Virus record (IMG/VR): IMGVR_UViG_3300036715_000350
Coordinates: 1 to 34,960 of that record
Source: a virus
Reading direction: 5' to 3' (one strand)
DNA: 34,960 nucleotides
Shown here: positions 14,299 to 21,432 of the stretch, piece by piece
Layout: each line of letters starts with the position of its first letter
How positions within the stretch are numbered: the stretch's first letter is position 1
The notes under the pieces: generated by a model
What the model was told of the DNA's origin: nothing
Seen by the model: the letters and a program-made list of their open reading frames with translations, nothing else
Database searches by the model: none
Program-made: the position numbers and the translations under genes

Positions 14299-14416
14299 TC
14301 TTAGCGGCTAAGTACGAAAATCACTAAGATATTTTAAAACAGCTTAATCGGGCAGCAACTATAAAGGACTTCGTACTCCTGTCGCGGTTGCTCCCGAAGC
14401 GGCTTATATTATTAAT
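14299..14416 (+). ncRNA. Structured 5' leader, candidate pseudoknot/switch RNA
   Basis: About 118 non-coding bases before ATG 14417. Stem 1: AGTACGAA (14311-14318) with TTCGTACT (14370-14377), 8 perfect pairs. Stem 2: CGGG(C)AGCAAC (14349-14359) with GTTGCTCCCG (14387-14396), 10 pairs with one bulged C, extended by GCTT (14342-14345) with AAGC (14397-14400). The 5' arm of stem 2 lies inside the loop of stem 1 and its 3' arm lies outside, so the stems interlock. A short hairpin CTTAG-CGG-CTAAG (14300-14312) overlaps the foot of stem 1 by two bases. It is either an H-type pseudoknot or two alternative folds. There is no U-run, so it is not a simple terminator, and I recognise no known riboswitch or ribozyme. 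Confidence 0.6.
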
Positions 14417-15229
14417 ATGGCTAAAGAACTACCTTATTTTAAATTCTTTTGCTCTGAATGGAGTGATGGAGATATTACATTGGAGGATTACGAAACTCAG
14501 GGACTTTTTATAAACATTTGTGCTTACTATTGGAGTAATGAATGTATTTTAGAAATTTCAAAACTTAAAAAGAGATTTAGAAATGATATTGCATTAATTG
14601 ATTTATTAATCAAAAACAATATACTAAAAACAACAGATGAGTTTATTGTAATTAACTTCTTAGATGAGCAGAAAAACGACAGAAAGTTGAAATCGATGAC
14701 TAATAAAGACAACGGAAGTAAAGGAGGTAGACCAAAAACCCAAGCGCAAACCGAAAATAACCCAATCGGTTTTAATTCGCTAACCGAAACGAAAGCGAAT
14801 CAAAAGGCAATAAGAGAAGAGAAGAGAAGAGAAGAGAAGAATTTAAAAAAGGATTTTTCCGATGAAGTAGTTGAATTAGGCAAATACGTTTTCAAAGATG
14901 AATTTTCAGTTAACCGAGCAATCACAACTTACTCGACTTCACTTACAAACCTAAAAGAATCATTTCTAAATTTCTTGATGTCGGAAAAATACCACGAAAA
15001 AGAACTTAACGAACTCGCAATGGATAAAATGAGTAAACACTTTTTCAGATGGCTACTAACACATCAACCCGAAAAGGTGAGTAAAGATTACAATTCACTA
15101 ATGGAAGGAAAGCACGGTGAAGATTACCATGTTTGTATTACTCCAGTTTCAGAAGAAAGAGTACAAGAAATGATTCAAGAAGGTTGGGTACAAACACCAC
15201 AAGGAATGGTATTAAGATTAAAAAAATGA
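14417..15229 (+). CDS. Replication initiator/organizer-like protein (DUF1376/DUF4373-type N-terminus)
   Basis: A 270-residue protein. The N-terminal 100 residues ('PYFKFFCSEWSDGDITLEDY', 'GLFINICAYYW') match the winged-helix start of phage replisome-organizer proteins. A basic linker follows ('NKDNGSKGGRPKT', then IREEKRREEKN) encoded by an AAGAG repeat (14812-14840), and then a C-terminal helical domain. Its stop overlaps the ATG of the DnaB-type helicase (ATGA), the usual initiator/loader and helicase pairing. It would recognise the origin and help load the helicase. The structured leader precedes it. Confidence 0.7.
   Translation: MAKELPYFKFFCSEWSDGDITLEDYETQGLFINICAYYWSNECILEISKLKKRFRNDIALIDLLIKNNILKTTDEFIVINFLDEQKNDRKLKSMTNKDNGSKGGRPKTQAQTENNPIGFNSLTETKANQKAIREEKRREEKNLKKDFSDEVVELGKYVFKDEFSVNRAITTYSTSLTNLKESFLNFLMSEKYHEKELNELAMDKMSKHFFRWLLTHQPEKVSKDYNSLMEGKHGEDYHVCITPVSEERVQEMIQEGWVQTPQGMVLRLKK
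14812..14840 (+). repeat. Pentanucleotide tandem repeat AAGAG inside the replication gene
   Basis: Five full AAGAG units plus a partial sixth, within the linker of the initiator-like protein. The unit is not a multiple of three, so gain or loss of one unit would shift the frame and truncate the protein. Confidence 0.85.
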
Positions 15230-16203
15230 AAGATAATTTTTTTTGTGACCCATCCGAAGCATTAGATGTTTTGGATAATATTCGAGAAGGAAGAGTTAAA
15301 ATGGGTTTAGGTATTGGCGATGAAGTTAGCGACCAGTATTTAAGATACAAGCAAGGTCAATTTGTAATGATTAACGGGGCTGATAATACGGGGAAAACAA
15401 CTTGGATTCTTTGGTACTTCGTTGTTTTAGCTTTGAAGCATAAAATAACCTTTGATATATTTTCAGCTGAAAATTCTATTGCATCATTGAAACGCGATAT
15501 AATGCAATTCATGACTGGAAAAGAACTAAGGAAGTTGAGCGATATTGAATATCGCAGAGCGTTCGATGAAATGAATTTTTACTTTAAATTCATTCGCAAC
15601 GACAAGACTTACACCGTTCAAGAGATATTGAAGATTAGCGCACAAAGCCCTAACAAAGTGTTATTGATTGACCCGTGGAACTCACTAAGAGGCAACGGAG
15701 GAAACAAGCACGAAGAAGATTACGACTCATGCGGCGATATTCGCGTTTTCTGCAATACAACGAAAAAAAGCGTGTATGTTAATGCTCACTTGGTAACGGA
15801 GGCAGCAAGAAAGAAGTTTCCTAAAGACCACGAATACGAAGGTCATCAAATGCCACCATCAAAAAGTGATACAGAGGGCGGTCAAAAGTTTGCTAATCGT
15901 TGCGACGACTTTATAACCATTCACCGCATGACGCAATTTGAAGCGCGTAAGAACTTCACAGAGGTTCACGTAAGAAAGGTTAAGGAAACCATTACTGGTG
16001 GAGGGGTTACTCAATTAGACCGACCGATAATATTTAAGTTTTGGAACTACACTAGGTTTGAAGTCGGAGAACGTAATCCAATAGCAAACGAAACAGGACA
16101 AGGTACACCAGTACAACAAACACTAACAACATTAAACCACGCAAAAAATGAAGGATTTGAAAAAGAAAGCGTTCAAGAAGATGCAGACCATTTCCCGTTC
16201 TAA
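15226..16203 (+). CDS. DnaB/Twinkle-type replicative helicase
   Basis: A 325-residue RecA-fold ATPase: Walker A 'GADNTGKTT' (51-59), 'IFSAENS' after strand 2, Walker B 'VLLIDPW' (145-151) and the sensor-like 'VNAHL' (185-189). It lacks the DnaB N-terminal domain and a primase domain, so it is a helicase core only, as in several small phages. ATG 15226 overlaps the previous stop; an upstream in-frame ATG at 15133 would overlap the neighbour by 97 nt and is rejected. Likely loaded by the protein encoded just before it. No phage DNA polymerase or primase was seen, so host replication enzymes are presumably used. Confidence 0.8.
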   Translation: MKDNFFCDPSEALDVLDNIREGRVKMGLGIGDEVSDQYLRYKQGQFVMINGADNTGKTTWILWYFVVLALKHKITFDIFSAENSIASLKRDIMQFMTGKELRKLSDIEYRRAFDEMNFYFKFIRNDKTYTVQEILKISAQSPNKVLLIDPWNSLRGNGGNKHEEDYDSCGDIRVFCNTTKKSVYVNAHLVTEAARKKFPKDHEYEGHQMPPSKSDTEGGQKFANRCDDFITIHRMTQFEARKNFTEVHVRKVKETITGGGVTQLDRPIIFKFWNYTRFEVGERNPIANETGQGTPVQQTLTTLNHAKNEGFEKESVQEDADHFPF

Positions 16204-16555
16204 CATAGCCGAAGAGCGCGAAACGGATAGCCTAAACGACCTATTTAAAGAGGAGATAATGATAGATTTATCTTTTGATTTAGCACTTTGCAACATCATG
16301 GCAAAAAAATCAACAGGCGCAAAAAGGAATAATTGGGAAAACATGGCTTTACGAATCGAAGGATATAAAACCTACATTGATAAAATCCATTTAAAGGCAA
16401 AAAGAGAGTATCTAATCAACGATATGAAGCCAAGTGGTATAATTACACTACTCGATGAAAATAAACGCTTAAAACGGCTTAATTCAAGTTTATACCAACA
16501 GAATGACAAACTTAAAAGTCAAATTGATAACTATGTGGCTCGATTCGGACTATGA
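16148..16555 (+). CDS. Hypothetical replication-region protein with C-terminal coiled coil
   Basis: A 135-residue protein overlapping the helicase gene by 56 nt. ATG 16181 is an alternative start with a shorter overlap; 16148 is kept for its A-rich leader. The C-terminal 35 residues ('LLDENKRLKRLNSSLYQQND') form a predicted coiled coil. The middle is mixed helical. Possible helicase partner by position only. Confidence 0.55.
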   Translation: MKDLKKKAFKKMQTISRSNIAEERETDSLNDLFKEEIMIDLSFDLALCNIMAKKSTGAKRNNWENMALRIEGYKTYIDKIHLKAKREYLINDMKPSGIITLLDENKRLKRLNSSLYQQNDKLKSQIDNYVARFGL

Positions 16556-16742
16556 AAAAAAAGTGTGGGGGCTGCTTATTTCAATGCAAGCTGGCGAAGA
16601 GTTCAATATCCTTCAGAAGGTTGCACCGCAAAGACGTGATGAATTTATTAAGATAGTAAAATACTACATAGACCACTATTGCAGTGATTTAACGGAGATT
16701 GAATTTAACAACGAATACACGGCAATAAAAAAAAATATTTAA
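16533..16742 (+). CDS. Small hypothetical protein
   Basis: A 69-residue protein from ATG 16533 (MWLDSDYEKKVWGLLISMQA); a start at 16503 would overlap the upstream gene more. It is helical and acidic. It overlaps the previous gene by 23 nt, so it is part of the same transcript. No family recognised. Confidence 0.55.
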   Translation: MWLDSDYEKKVWGLLISMQAGEEFNILQKVAPQRRDEFIKIVKYYIDHYCSDLTEIEFNNEYTAIKKNI

Positions 16743-16758
16743 AATAATGATGAAAAAG

Positions 16759-16789
16759 TTTGCAAATCAAAATAAAAGGGCTATATTTG
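16759..16789 (+). promoter_or_regulatory. Middle/early promoter
   Basis: -33 TTTG (16759-16762), a 19-base spacer and a perfect -7 TATATTTG (16782-16789). The -33 flank TTTGCAAATCAAAATA matches the one at 11669 closely. The leader is about 35 nt, ending in an A-rich stretch before ATG 16832. It drives the small-gene cluster to about 19.9 kb. Confidence 0.8.
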
Positions 16790-16831
16790 TAAACGAGGAA
16801 GCAATAACGCAACCTTAAAAAAACAAACAAA

Positions 16832-17089
16832 ATGAAAACGACAAACGAACAAAGAATGGCAGCGATAAGAGTAATAAATAACATTATTACTTTGAAAACA
16901 AACGTTTTTAACGGTTGTGAGGCTGACAAATTAGAATTTGAAAAAGAGTCTAAAAGACTTGAAGGAATCAAAACGTGGGCAATTAATAATAACCAGTTGC
17001 AAGAGATAAAAAGTTATTTTGCATCAAAGAATTTCGGTGGTCATAACCAATTTGCTGCTGCTGAAATTGCATCTTTTTTTAATGCATAA
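16832..17089 (+). CDS. Small hypothetical protein, first after a strong promoter
   Basis: An 85-residue helical protein ('MAAIRVINNIITLKTNVFNG', ending 'FAAAEIASFFNA'). It stands directly behind a perfect Bacteroidota promoter and an A-rich start region (AAAAAAACAAACAAA), so high expression is likely. Function unknown. Confidence 0.65.
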   Translation: MKTTNEQRMAAIRVINNIITLKTNVFNGCEADKLEFEKESKRLEGIKTWAINNNQLQEIKSYFASKNFGGHNQFAAAEIASFFNA

Positions 17090-17092
17090 ATA

Positions 17093-17257
17093 ATGACTAA
17101 CAAAAAACAACATGGTGGCGCTCGACAAGGCTCGGGCGCTAAGCCAAAATACAACGAGAAAACAACCACCATTGCCTTTCGTGTACCGATTAGCAAGGTT
17201 GATGAGGTTAAAGAAATAATTAAAAAAAAGCAATCACAATGGAAAACAGAAAACTAA
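17093..17257 (+). CDS. Ribbon-helix-helix small DNA-binding protein
   Basis: A frame of 54 codons, ATG 17093 to TAA 17255, 3 nt after the previous stop. It has the N-terminal 'HGGARQGSGAKPKYNEKTTT' and then 'IAFRVPISKVDEVKEIIKK', the strand followed by helix of ribbon-helix-helix proteins, which bind DNA as dimers through the strand. This makes it the clearest transcription regulator in the genome. The 3' end overlaps the next gene by 19 nt. Confidence 0.7.
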   Translation: MTNKKQHGGARQGSGAKPKYNEKTTTIAFRVPISKVDEVKEIIKKKQSQWKTEN

Positions 17258-17511
17258 TCTACGTATACACCTCAACTGGTCATCTGGTGAATAGCACACC
17301 CTTTATTGGCATTGAGAAAGCAGTCGAATTTTTGGTGAATAAAGCCGAAATAGAATTTGACGTAACGGAAGATGACAAAAAAATGTGGCGCATTGGAATT
17401 TTGGAACGATGCAGAACCAACGGGGAGAAATACGCTGGCTATTATTTCCGACCTCGACCTACAACGGTTTTCAAAACAGCGCAGAAATTTAAGATTATAA
17501 AACATTATTAA
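17239..17511 (+). CDS. Hypothetical protein
   Basis: A 90-residue protein overlapping the ribbon-helix-helix gene and ending 1 nt before the C5 methylase gene. 'LIYVYTSTGHLVNSTPFIGI' followed by a helix 'EKAVEFLVNK' and basic 'GYYFRPRPTTVFKTAQKFK' resembles small NUMOD-like DNA-binding modules, but weakly. Function unknown. Confidence 0.55.
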   Translation: MENRKLIYVYTSTGHLVNSTPFIGIEKAVEFLVNKAEIEFDVTEDDKKMWRIGILERCRTNGEKYAGYYFRPRPTTVFKTAQKFKIIKHY

Positions 17512-17512
17512 G

Positions 17513-18142
17513 ATGAAAGTACTGAATTTGTACGCCTGCTTAGGCGGCAACAGATACAAATGGACAGATTGCGAAGTTACAGCAGTTGAACTTGACCCTG
17601 AATTAGCGAGAATGTACCAAGAGCGTTTTCCTAATGATACGGTAATTGTTGCTGATGCTCATCAATATTTGCTTGACCACTACAAAGAATTTGACTTTAT
17701 ATGGAGTTCGCCACCTTGCCCGACACATAGTAAAAGTAGATTTGCAAGACACGAAAGCACAACACCTGAATATCCTGATATGAAATTGTATCAAGAAATT
17801 ATTTTTTTAGATAATTATTTTAAAGGAAAATATTGTGTTGAAAATGTAGTGCCATTTTACGAGCCATTGGTTGTAGGTAAAAAAAGAGGTAGGCATTTGT
17901 ATTGGACAAACTTTAATATACCGAGTGATTTAAACGAAAGAAAAGCATCAATAATGGAAGGTAAAGATGAAGTAAAAAGGTGGTGCGAATTTCACGACTA
18001 TAATTTTTACCAATATAAAGGCAAACAACGAATAGATAAGATTGCAAGAAACCTTGTTGATTACAAAGCTGGAGAAACAATATTTAACGTAGCAATGGGA
18101 ATAATAACTAAAAGTAATTTAAAACAAACTGAACTTTTTTAA
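17513..18142 (+). CDS. DNA (cytosine-5) methyltransferase-like protein, short
   Basis: A 209-residue protein with C5-methylase motifs: SAM motif I 'LNLYACLGGN' (4-13), the acidic strand-2 'AVELDPE', catalytic 'SSPPCPTHS' with Cys69, and 'VENVVPFYE' (motif VI, 109-117). It ends without the long target-recognition region and the late motifs of standard enzymes of over 300 residues, although a late 'DYKAGETIFNVAMG' resembles motif X. It may be a naturally compact phage enzyme or need a partner. Third methylase of the genome. Confidence 0.75.
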   Translation: MKVLNLYACLGGNRYKWTDCEVTAVELDPELARMYQERFPNDTVIVADAHQYLLDHYKEFDFIWSSPPCPTHSKSRFARHESTTPEYPDMKLYQEIIFLDNYFKGKYCVENVVPFYEPLVVGKKRGRHLYWTNFNIPSDLNERKASIMEGKDEVKRWCEFHDYNFYQYKGKQRIDKIARNLVDYKAGETIFNVAMGIITKSNLKQTELF

Positions 18143-18143
18143 C

Positions 18144-18485
18144 ATGAAACCACCCGAAAAAACAACCTACATTTGGCGCAAAATAGGCGACGAGAAATAT
18201 TTATTAATGGTATGCCCTTCAATGTGCGCAGCCGCCCGATACCTGATAGAAGTTGGCGCAAAGACAGAAACGAGCGTAAAGAATATAAGTAATGGGATAT
18301 ACGTGTATATTGACACCGAGATAGCAATTAATAACGAATATCTTTTAACCTCCTTCTTAAAGTGGAAAAGCAAATCAAAAGAGCAAAGCGATAGTATAAT
18401 TGAATCATTTGCTAACCCAAAACCAAAGCATTTGCGATTTACTGGATTTAGTTATAAGTTTGAAGAGAATGAAGCCAGCATTTAA
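18144..18485 (+). CDS. Hypothetical protein
   Basis: A 113-residue protein starting 1 nt after the C5 methylase stops. It contains 'MVCPSMCAAARYLIEVGAKT', a helix with two Cys, and a charged tail. Its C-terminal 'PKHLRFTGFSYKF' is basic and aromatic. No family recognised; probably co-transcribed with the methylase. Confidence 0.55.
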   Translation: MKPPEKTTYIWRKIGDEKYLLMVCPSMCAAARYLIEVGAKTETSVKNISNGIYVYIDTEIAINNEYLLTSFLKWKSKSKEQSDSIIESFANPKPKHLRFTGFSYKFEENEASI

Positions 18486-18762
18486 AATATACAAGTATTA
18501 CAGATGCTGCGAGTTGATGGCAACGCATAAAAGGGTATTCAGAACGTACTACAATCAATCTTGGATTATAACCGACAAGGATATAAAAGACATAAGAAAG
18601 CAAGAAAAAAGGTTTAGTAAGTATGATGATTTCAGACCTTACGTTAAACACTATAAGCCAATAATAAAAAGGGCGTATAATATTTACGGTGGTTTAAAAT
18701 TGAAATATTTAAGTAAATTAGCAGCAAACTTATCAACAGATTTATATGCGCCGTATTGCTAG
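18469..18762 (+). CDS. Hypothetical basic protein
   Basis: A 97-residue protein from ATG 18469 (MKPAFKIYKYYRCCELMATH), overlapping the previous gene by 17 nt. An upstream frame start at 18400 would overlap by 86 nt and is rejected. It is strongly basic and Tyr-rich, and ends 'LYAPYC'. Nucleic-acid binding is possible from its charge. It overlaps the VRR-NUC gene by 17 nt. Confidence 0.55.
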   Translation: MKPAFKIYKYYRCCELMATHKRVFRTYYNQSWIITDKDIKDIRKQEKRFSKYDDFRPYVKHYKPIIKRAYNIYGGLKLKYLSKLAANLSTDLYAPYC

Positions 18763-19069
18763 GACAGACGATAATCAACAATTAATAGTTAAGCAGTTGC
18801 GACAGTTAGGTTGCAGTGTTGCTATTACGTCAATGATTGGGCGAGGTTTTCCCGATTTGGTGGTAGGGCATCAAAACAAAAACTATCTCATAGAACTTAA
18901 AGATGGTGCGAAAACGAAAAGCCGAAAGGAATTAACCGCAGATGAAGTGAATTTCTTTCAATCGTGGAAGGGGCAAGTTAATAAATGCGAAAAGTTAGAT
19001 GAAGTGTGCAAGCTAATAGGGATTAAGATAGATTTTTTTGAATCAGGTGAAATTATACAAATAGGATAA
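18746..19069 (+). CDS. VRR-NUC domain nuclease
   Basis: A 107-residue PD-(D/E)XK nuclease of the VRR-NUC type: 'RGFPDLVVG' with Asp37 and 'YLIELKDG' with Glu50 and Lys52 form the catalytic set, and the Gln11 helix precedes them. Stand-alone VRR-NUC proteins are common in phage replication regions and are linked to cutting branched or junction DNA. It fits the neighbouring recombination and replication genes. Confidence 0.85.
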   Translation: MRRIARTDDNQQLIVKQLRQLGCSVAITSMIGRGFPDLVVGHQNKNYLIELKDGAKTKSRKELTADEVNFFQSWKGQVNKCEKLDEVCKLIGIKIDFFESGEIIQIG

Positions 19070-19070
19070 T

Positions 19071-19247
19071 ATGGATGATTACAGCTTAATGCCTTTTGGC
19101 GCATACAAGGGGAGGGAATTAATAGAAGTGCCAGCAGAATACTTATTGCGCATTTTAAACAGCGGTGAAGCCGTTGGTAAGTTAAAGGAGTACATAACCG
19201 ACGTTAAAGAAATATTAGAAATTGAAGTACAAAGTAAATTGAATTGA
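19071..19247 (+). CDS. DUF3820-like small protein
   Basis: A frame of 58 codons starting 1 nt after the VRR-NUC stop. 'LMPFGAYKGRELIEVPAEYL' is the core of the DUF3820 family (often written MPFGKYKG...VPxxYL). The function of the family is not established. Co-transcription with the nuclease is likely. Confidence 0.75.
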   Translation: MDDYSLMPFGAYKGRELIEVPAEYLLRILNSGEAVGKLKEYITDVKEILEIEVQSKLN

Positions 19248-19281
19248 TTAATTTATTAGATTTGGCAAAACAAATCAATCA

Positions 19282-19581
19282 ATGCGAATAACCGAAAACT
19301 TCAATACTGAGCAACGAATAATAATAGATAGGATTCTTAAGGATATGTGGGCTTCGATGACTGAGGCGAAATGTAAGCAAGAGTATGAATACCTTCAAGC
19401 GAAATTATTCTTATACCAAGTACCGAGAGAAGTTGATTACAGGCAAGTGCTAAAGAGTAGGTTATACGGGAGAATCAAATGGGCTTTGCTAACGTGCAGC
19501 ATAGCGCGACTTAAGAAAATGGAAGCAGAAAAGAAAACAGATGACAGACCTTATTTTAAACAGATAATGACGAAAATATGA
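19282..19581 (+). CDS. Hypothetical helical protein
   Basis: A 99-residue basic helical protein ('TEQRIIIDRILKDMWASMTE', 'EAKCKQEYEYLQAKLF'). A gap of 34 nt before it contains TTTGGCAAAAC but no -7 box at the right place. Its stop overlaps the ATG of the next gene (ATGA). Function unknown. Confidence 0.55.
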   Translation: MRITENFNTEQRIIIDRILKDMWASMTEAKCKQEYEYLQAKLFLYQVPREVDYRQVLKSRLYGRIKWALLTCSIARLKKMEAEKKTDDRPYFKQIMTKI

Positions 19582-19724
19582 ACACAAAATTAAAAGCAAT
19601 CGTAAAAGGAATATTAATAGTTGGAGTGATTGGCTCATTTGCTGCACTTACCTACCTGGCGAGTTTTGGAATAGCTTTTAGCGTTTATTCGCTTGCTGCT
19701 TGTTACTTCATGCTTAACAAATAA
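19578..19724 (+). CDS. Small membrane protein
   Basis: A frame of 48 codons, ATG 19578 overlapping the previous stop, TAA at 19722. Almost all of it is hydrophobic, with one long or two short membrane spans ('GILIVGVIGSFAALTYLASF' and 'FSVYSLAACYFMLN'). The N-terminus carries three Lys, suggesting a cytoplasmic start. Not near the lysis genes; a superinfection-exclusion or membrane-anchor role is only a guess. Confidence 0.55.
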   Translation: MNTKLKAIVKGILIVGVIGSFAALTYLASFGIAFSVYSLAACYFMLNK

Positions 19725-19726
19725 AG

Positions 19727-19870
19727 ATGAGCGCAAAGCAGATAAGAGATTATTACGCTAAGGTAATTCGTGAGGCTTTAAAGGAAGTTGAGAAGAGGCA
19801 AAATAGTGAAAGTGAGATGCTTTGTTATAAGTATAAGAAGTTTAAAAAGAAAAATTCTAAAATAGAATAA
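19727..19870 (+). CDS. Small basic hypothetical protein
   Basis: A frame of 47 codons from ATG 19727, 2 nt after the previous stop, to TAA 19868. Charged helix ending in a Lys run ('YKYKKFKKKNSKIE'). It lies 8 nt before the terminase small subunit gene. Possible DNA- or packaging-associated factor by charge and place; function unknown. Confidence 0.5.
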   Translation: MSAKQIRDYYAKVIREALKEVEKRQNSESEMLCYKYKKFKKKNSKIE

Positions 19871-19878
19871 TATAGAAT

Positions 19879-20178
19879 ATGGCTTTTAAGAAGGGCAAAC
19901 CAAAAACGGGAGGTAGGGAAAAAGGCGTTGAGAATAAAATTACTCAGGACGGCAGGGAAATTTTTAGGCTTATAATGGAGGGGCAAGTACCTAATGTAGA
20001 TGAAGCATTAAACCAAGTTTACCTAGAAAATAAGGAAGCTTATTTAAAGTGCCTTGCTGCGCTAATGCCTTACTTTATGGCTAAAAAAACAGATATAACC
20101 ACCAACGGCAAAGGATTACACGATAAGCCTATTATAATTGACTGGAATGGCGGAAGCGATAAGGATAACACCCTTTAA
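19879..20178 (+). CDS. terS: Terminase small subunit candidate
   Basis: A 99-residue protein with a 'KKGKPKTGGREKGVENK' basic start typical of small terminase proteins in Bacteroidota phages, then a helical DNA-binding/oligomerisation region. It overlaps the large subunit gene by 32 nt. It would recognise the packaging start site, which in headful phages lies in or near this gene. The call depends mainly on context. Confidence 0.65.
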   Translation: MAFKKGKPKTGGREKGVENKITQDGREIFRLIMEGQVPNVDEALNQVYLENKEAYLKCLAALMPYFMAKKTDITTNGKGLHDKPIIIDWNGGSDKDNTL

Positions 20179-21388
20179 TAAACAGATTGAAGCCAAGAGA
20201 GTAGCCGACACCAAGACCTTCACCTTATACGGAGGCGCGATTCGTGGCGGAAAGTCTTATTGGTTGCTACTTTGTTTGCTTTCCAACTGTTTCAAATACG
20301 ATAAAAGCCGTTGGTTAGTGGTGCGCGAATCATTACCTACGCTTCGCAGAACTATCTTAGTAACCTTCCAACGATTATTAGATGAAGGATTTCAAAGGTA
20401 TGTGAAGGAGTTCAACCAGCAGACAATGACCGTAACATTTACCAACGGCTCTCAAATTATATTTTTAGCTGAATCATTCGACACCGATAAAGATTTAAAC
20501 CGATTTAAAGGATTAGAGATTAACGGTGCTGGCTTAGATGAAATAAACGAGCTACAAGAGGCGACATTTAACAAGGTGATTGAGCGTTCTGGAAGCTGGA
20601 CTGGTTCACCTAATTGCCCTATTCAGATACTAGCAACGTGTAACCCATCAGGCGGTTGGGTGAAGAGTAGGATTTACGATAAATGGAAGGATAACGCATT
20701 ACCGCCAACATGGGCGTATATACCAGCAAAGATTAGCGATAATCCACATATTCCAAAAGATTACATTGAATCGTTAAAGGCTAACATGCCACCGCACGAA
20801 TACGATGTATTTGTAAATGGAAATTGGGAGGTGGATTTAAACGGCTCATTATTTAAACGCTCAGACTTTAATTACTTTGATAAAGTGCCCGAAGGTGCGC
20901 CCGATAGCGTACTTGGTTATGTTGACATAGCAGATGAAGGTAGCGACTATTTATGCGCTGTATTTGCCAAGATATACGGCAATCAAATTTATATTACGGA
21001 TGCTATCTTCACACAGGACACAATAGACATAACTTGTCCAATGGTATCGGCTAAGATTAAGGAGTTAAATGTAGACTATACTCGAGTAGAGGGTAACAAT
21101 CAAGGGGGCGGCTTCATTCGATTACTTCGCCAATCGGTAAGAGAAGATAAAGTATTGATGGTTAAGAATACCCAAAATAAGCACACGCGAATCTTAATGA
21201 GTTACCACGTTACAAAGAATAAATTCATATACGTTAAGCCTGAGAATCAAACAGACGAGTATAGGGCAATGATGCAGCAGATATACGAGTATAAGAAAGA
21301 TGGCAAAAGTAAGCACGACGACGCACCCGATTCAATGGCTGGACTTGGTAGGTTCATTGAGGTTATGCTTCCGCATATCTTAGAATAA
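20147..21388 (+). CDS. terL: Terminase large subunit
   Basis: A 413-residue DNA-packaging motor. ATPase part: Walker A 'GGAIRGGKS' (29-37), Walker B 'GLDEINE' (129-135) and coupling motif 'TCNPSGGW' (164-171). Nuclease part (RNase H fold): Asp260 in 'VLGYVDIADEG', Asp285 in 'IYITDAIF' and the 'HDDAPDSMAGL' acidic cluster (390-400). ATG 20147 is preferred over the TTG at 20138. It opens the late gene block. Confidence 0.95.
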   Translation: MAEAIRITPFNKQIEAKRVADTKTFTLYGGAIRGGKSYWLLLCLLSNCFKYDKSRWLVVRESLPTLRRTILVTFQRLLDEGFQRYVKEFNQQTMTVTFTNGSQIIFLAESFDTDKDLNRFKGLEINGAGLDEINELQEATFNKVIERSGSWTGSPNCPIQILATCNPSGGWVKSRIYDKWKDNALPPTWAYIPAKISDNPHIPKDYIESLKANMPPHEYDVFVNGNWEVDLNGSLFKRSDFNYFDKVPEGAPDSVLGYVDIADEGSDYLCAVFAKIYGNQIYITDAIFTQDTIDITCPMVSAKIKELNVDYTRVEGNNQGGGFIRLLRQSVREDKVLMVKNTQNKHTRILMSYHVTKNKFIYVKPENQTDEYRAMMQQIYEYKKDGKSKHDDAPDSMAGLGRFIEVMLPHILE

Positions 21389-21390
21389 AA

Positions 21391-21419
21391 TTTGGCAATT
21401 AATTTAATAGTTAATTTTA
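21391..21419 (+). promoter_or_regulatory. Late promoter before the portal gene (TTTGGCAAT type)
   Basis: -33 TTTG (21391-21394) followed by GCAATTAAT, a 17-base spacer and a near-perfect -7 TAATTTTA (21412-21419). The sequence TTTGGCAATTAAT is identical at 22704 and echoed at 26401. Confidence 0.65.
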
Positions 21420-21432
21420 AAAAAAATTATCT

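Noticed and set aside
14299-14416. tRNA or plain terminator as explanation of the structured leader
   Set aside because: No acceptor or anticodon arms with the right spacing, and no T run after the GC-rich stem.
15133-15225. Upstream start for the DnaB-type helicase
   Set aside because: It would overlap the initiator-like gene by 97 nt; the ATGA overlap at 15226 is the normal arrangement.
16747-16818. Short plus-strand frame over the promoter at 16759
   Set aside because: It is fully inside promoter and leader, ends before the next gene and has no conserved features.
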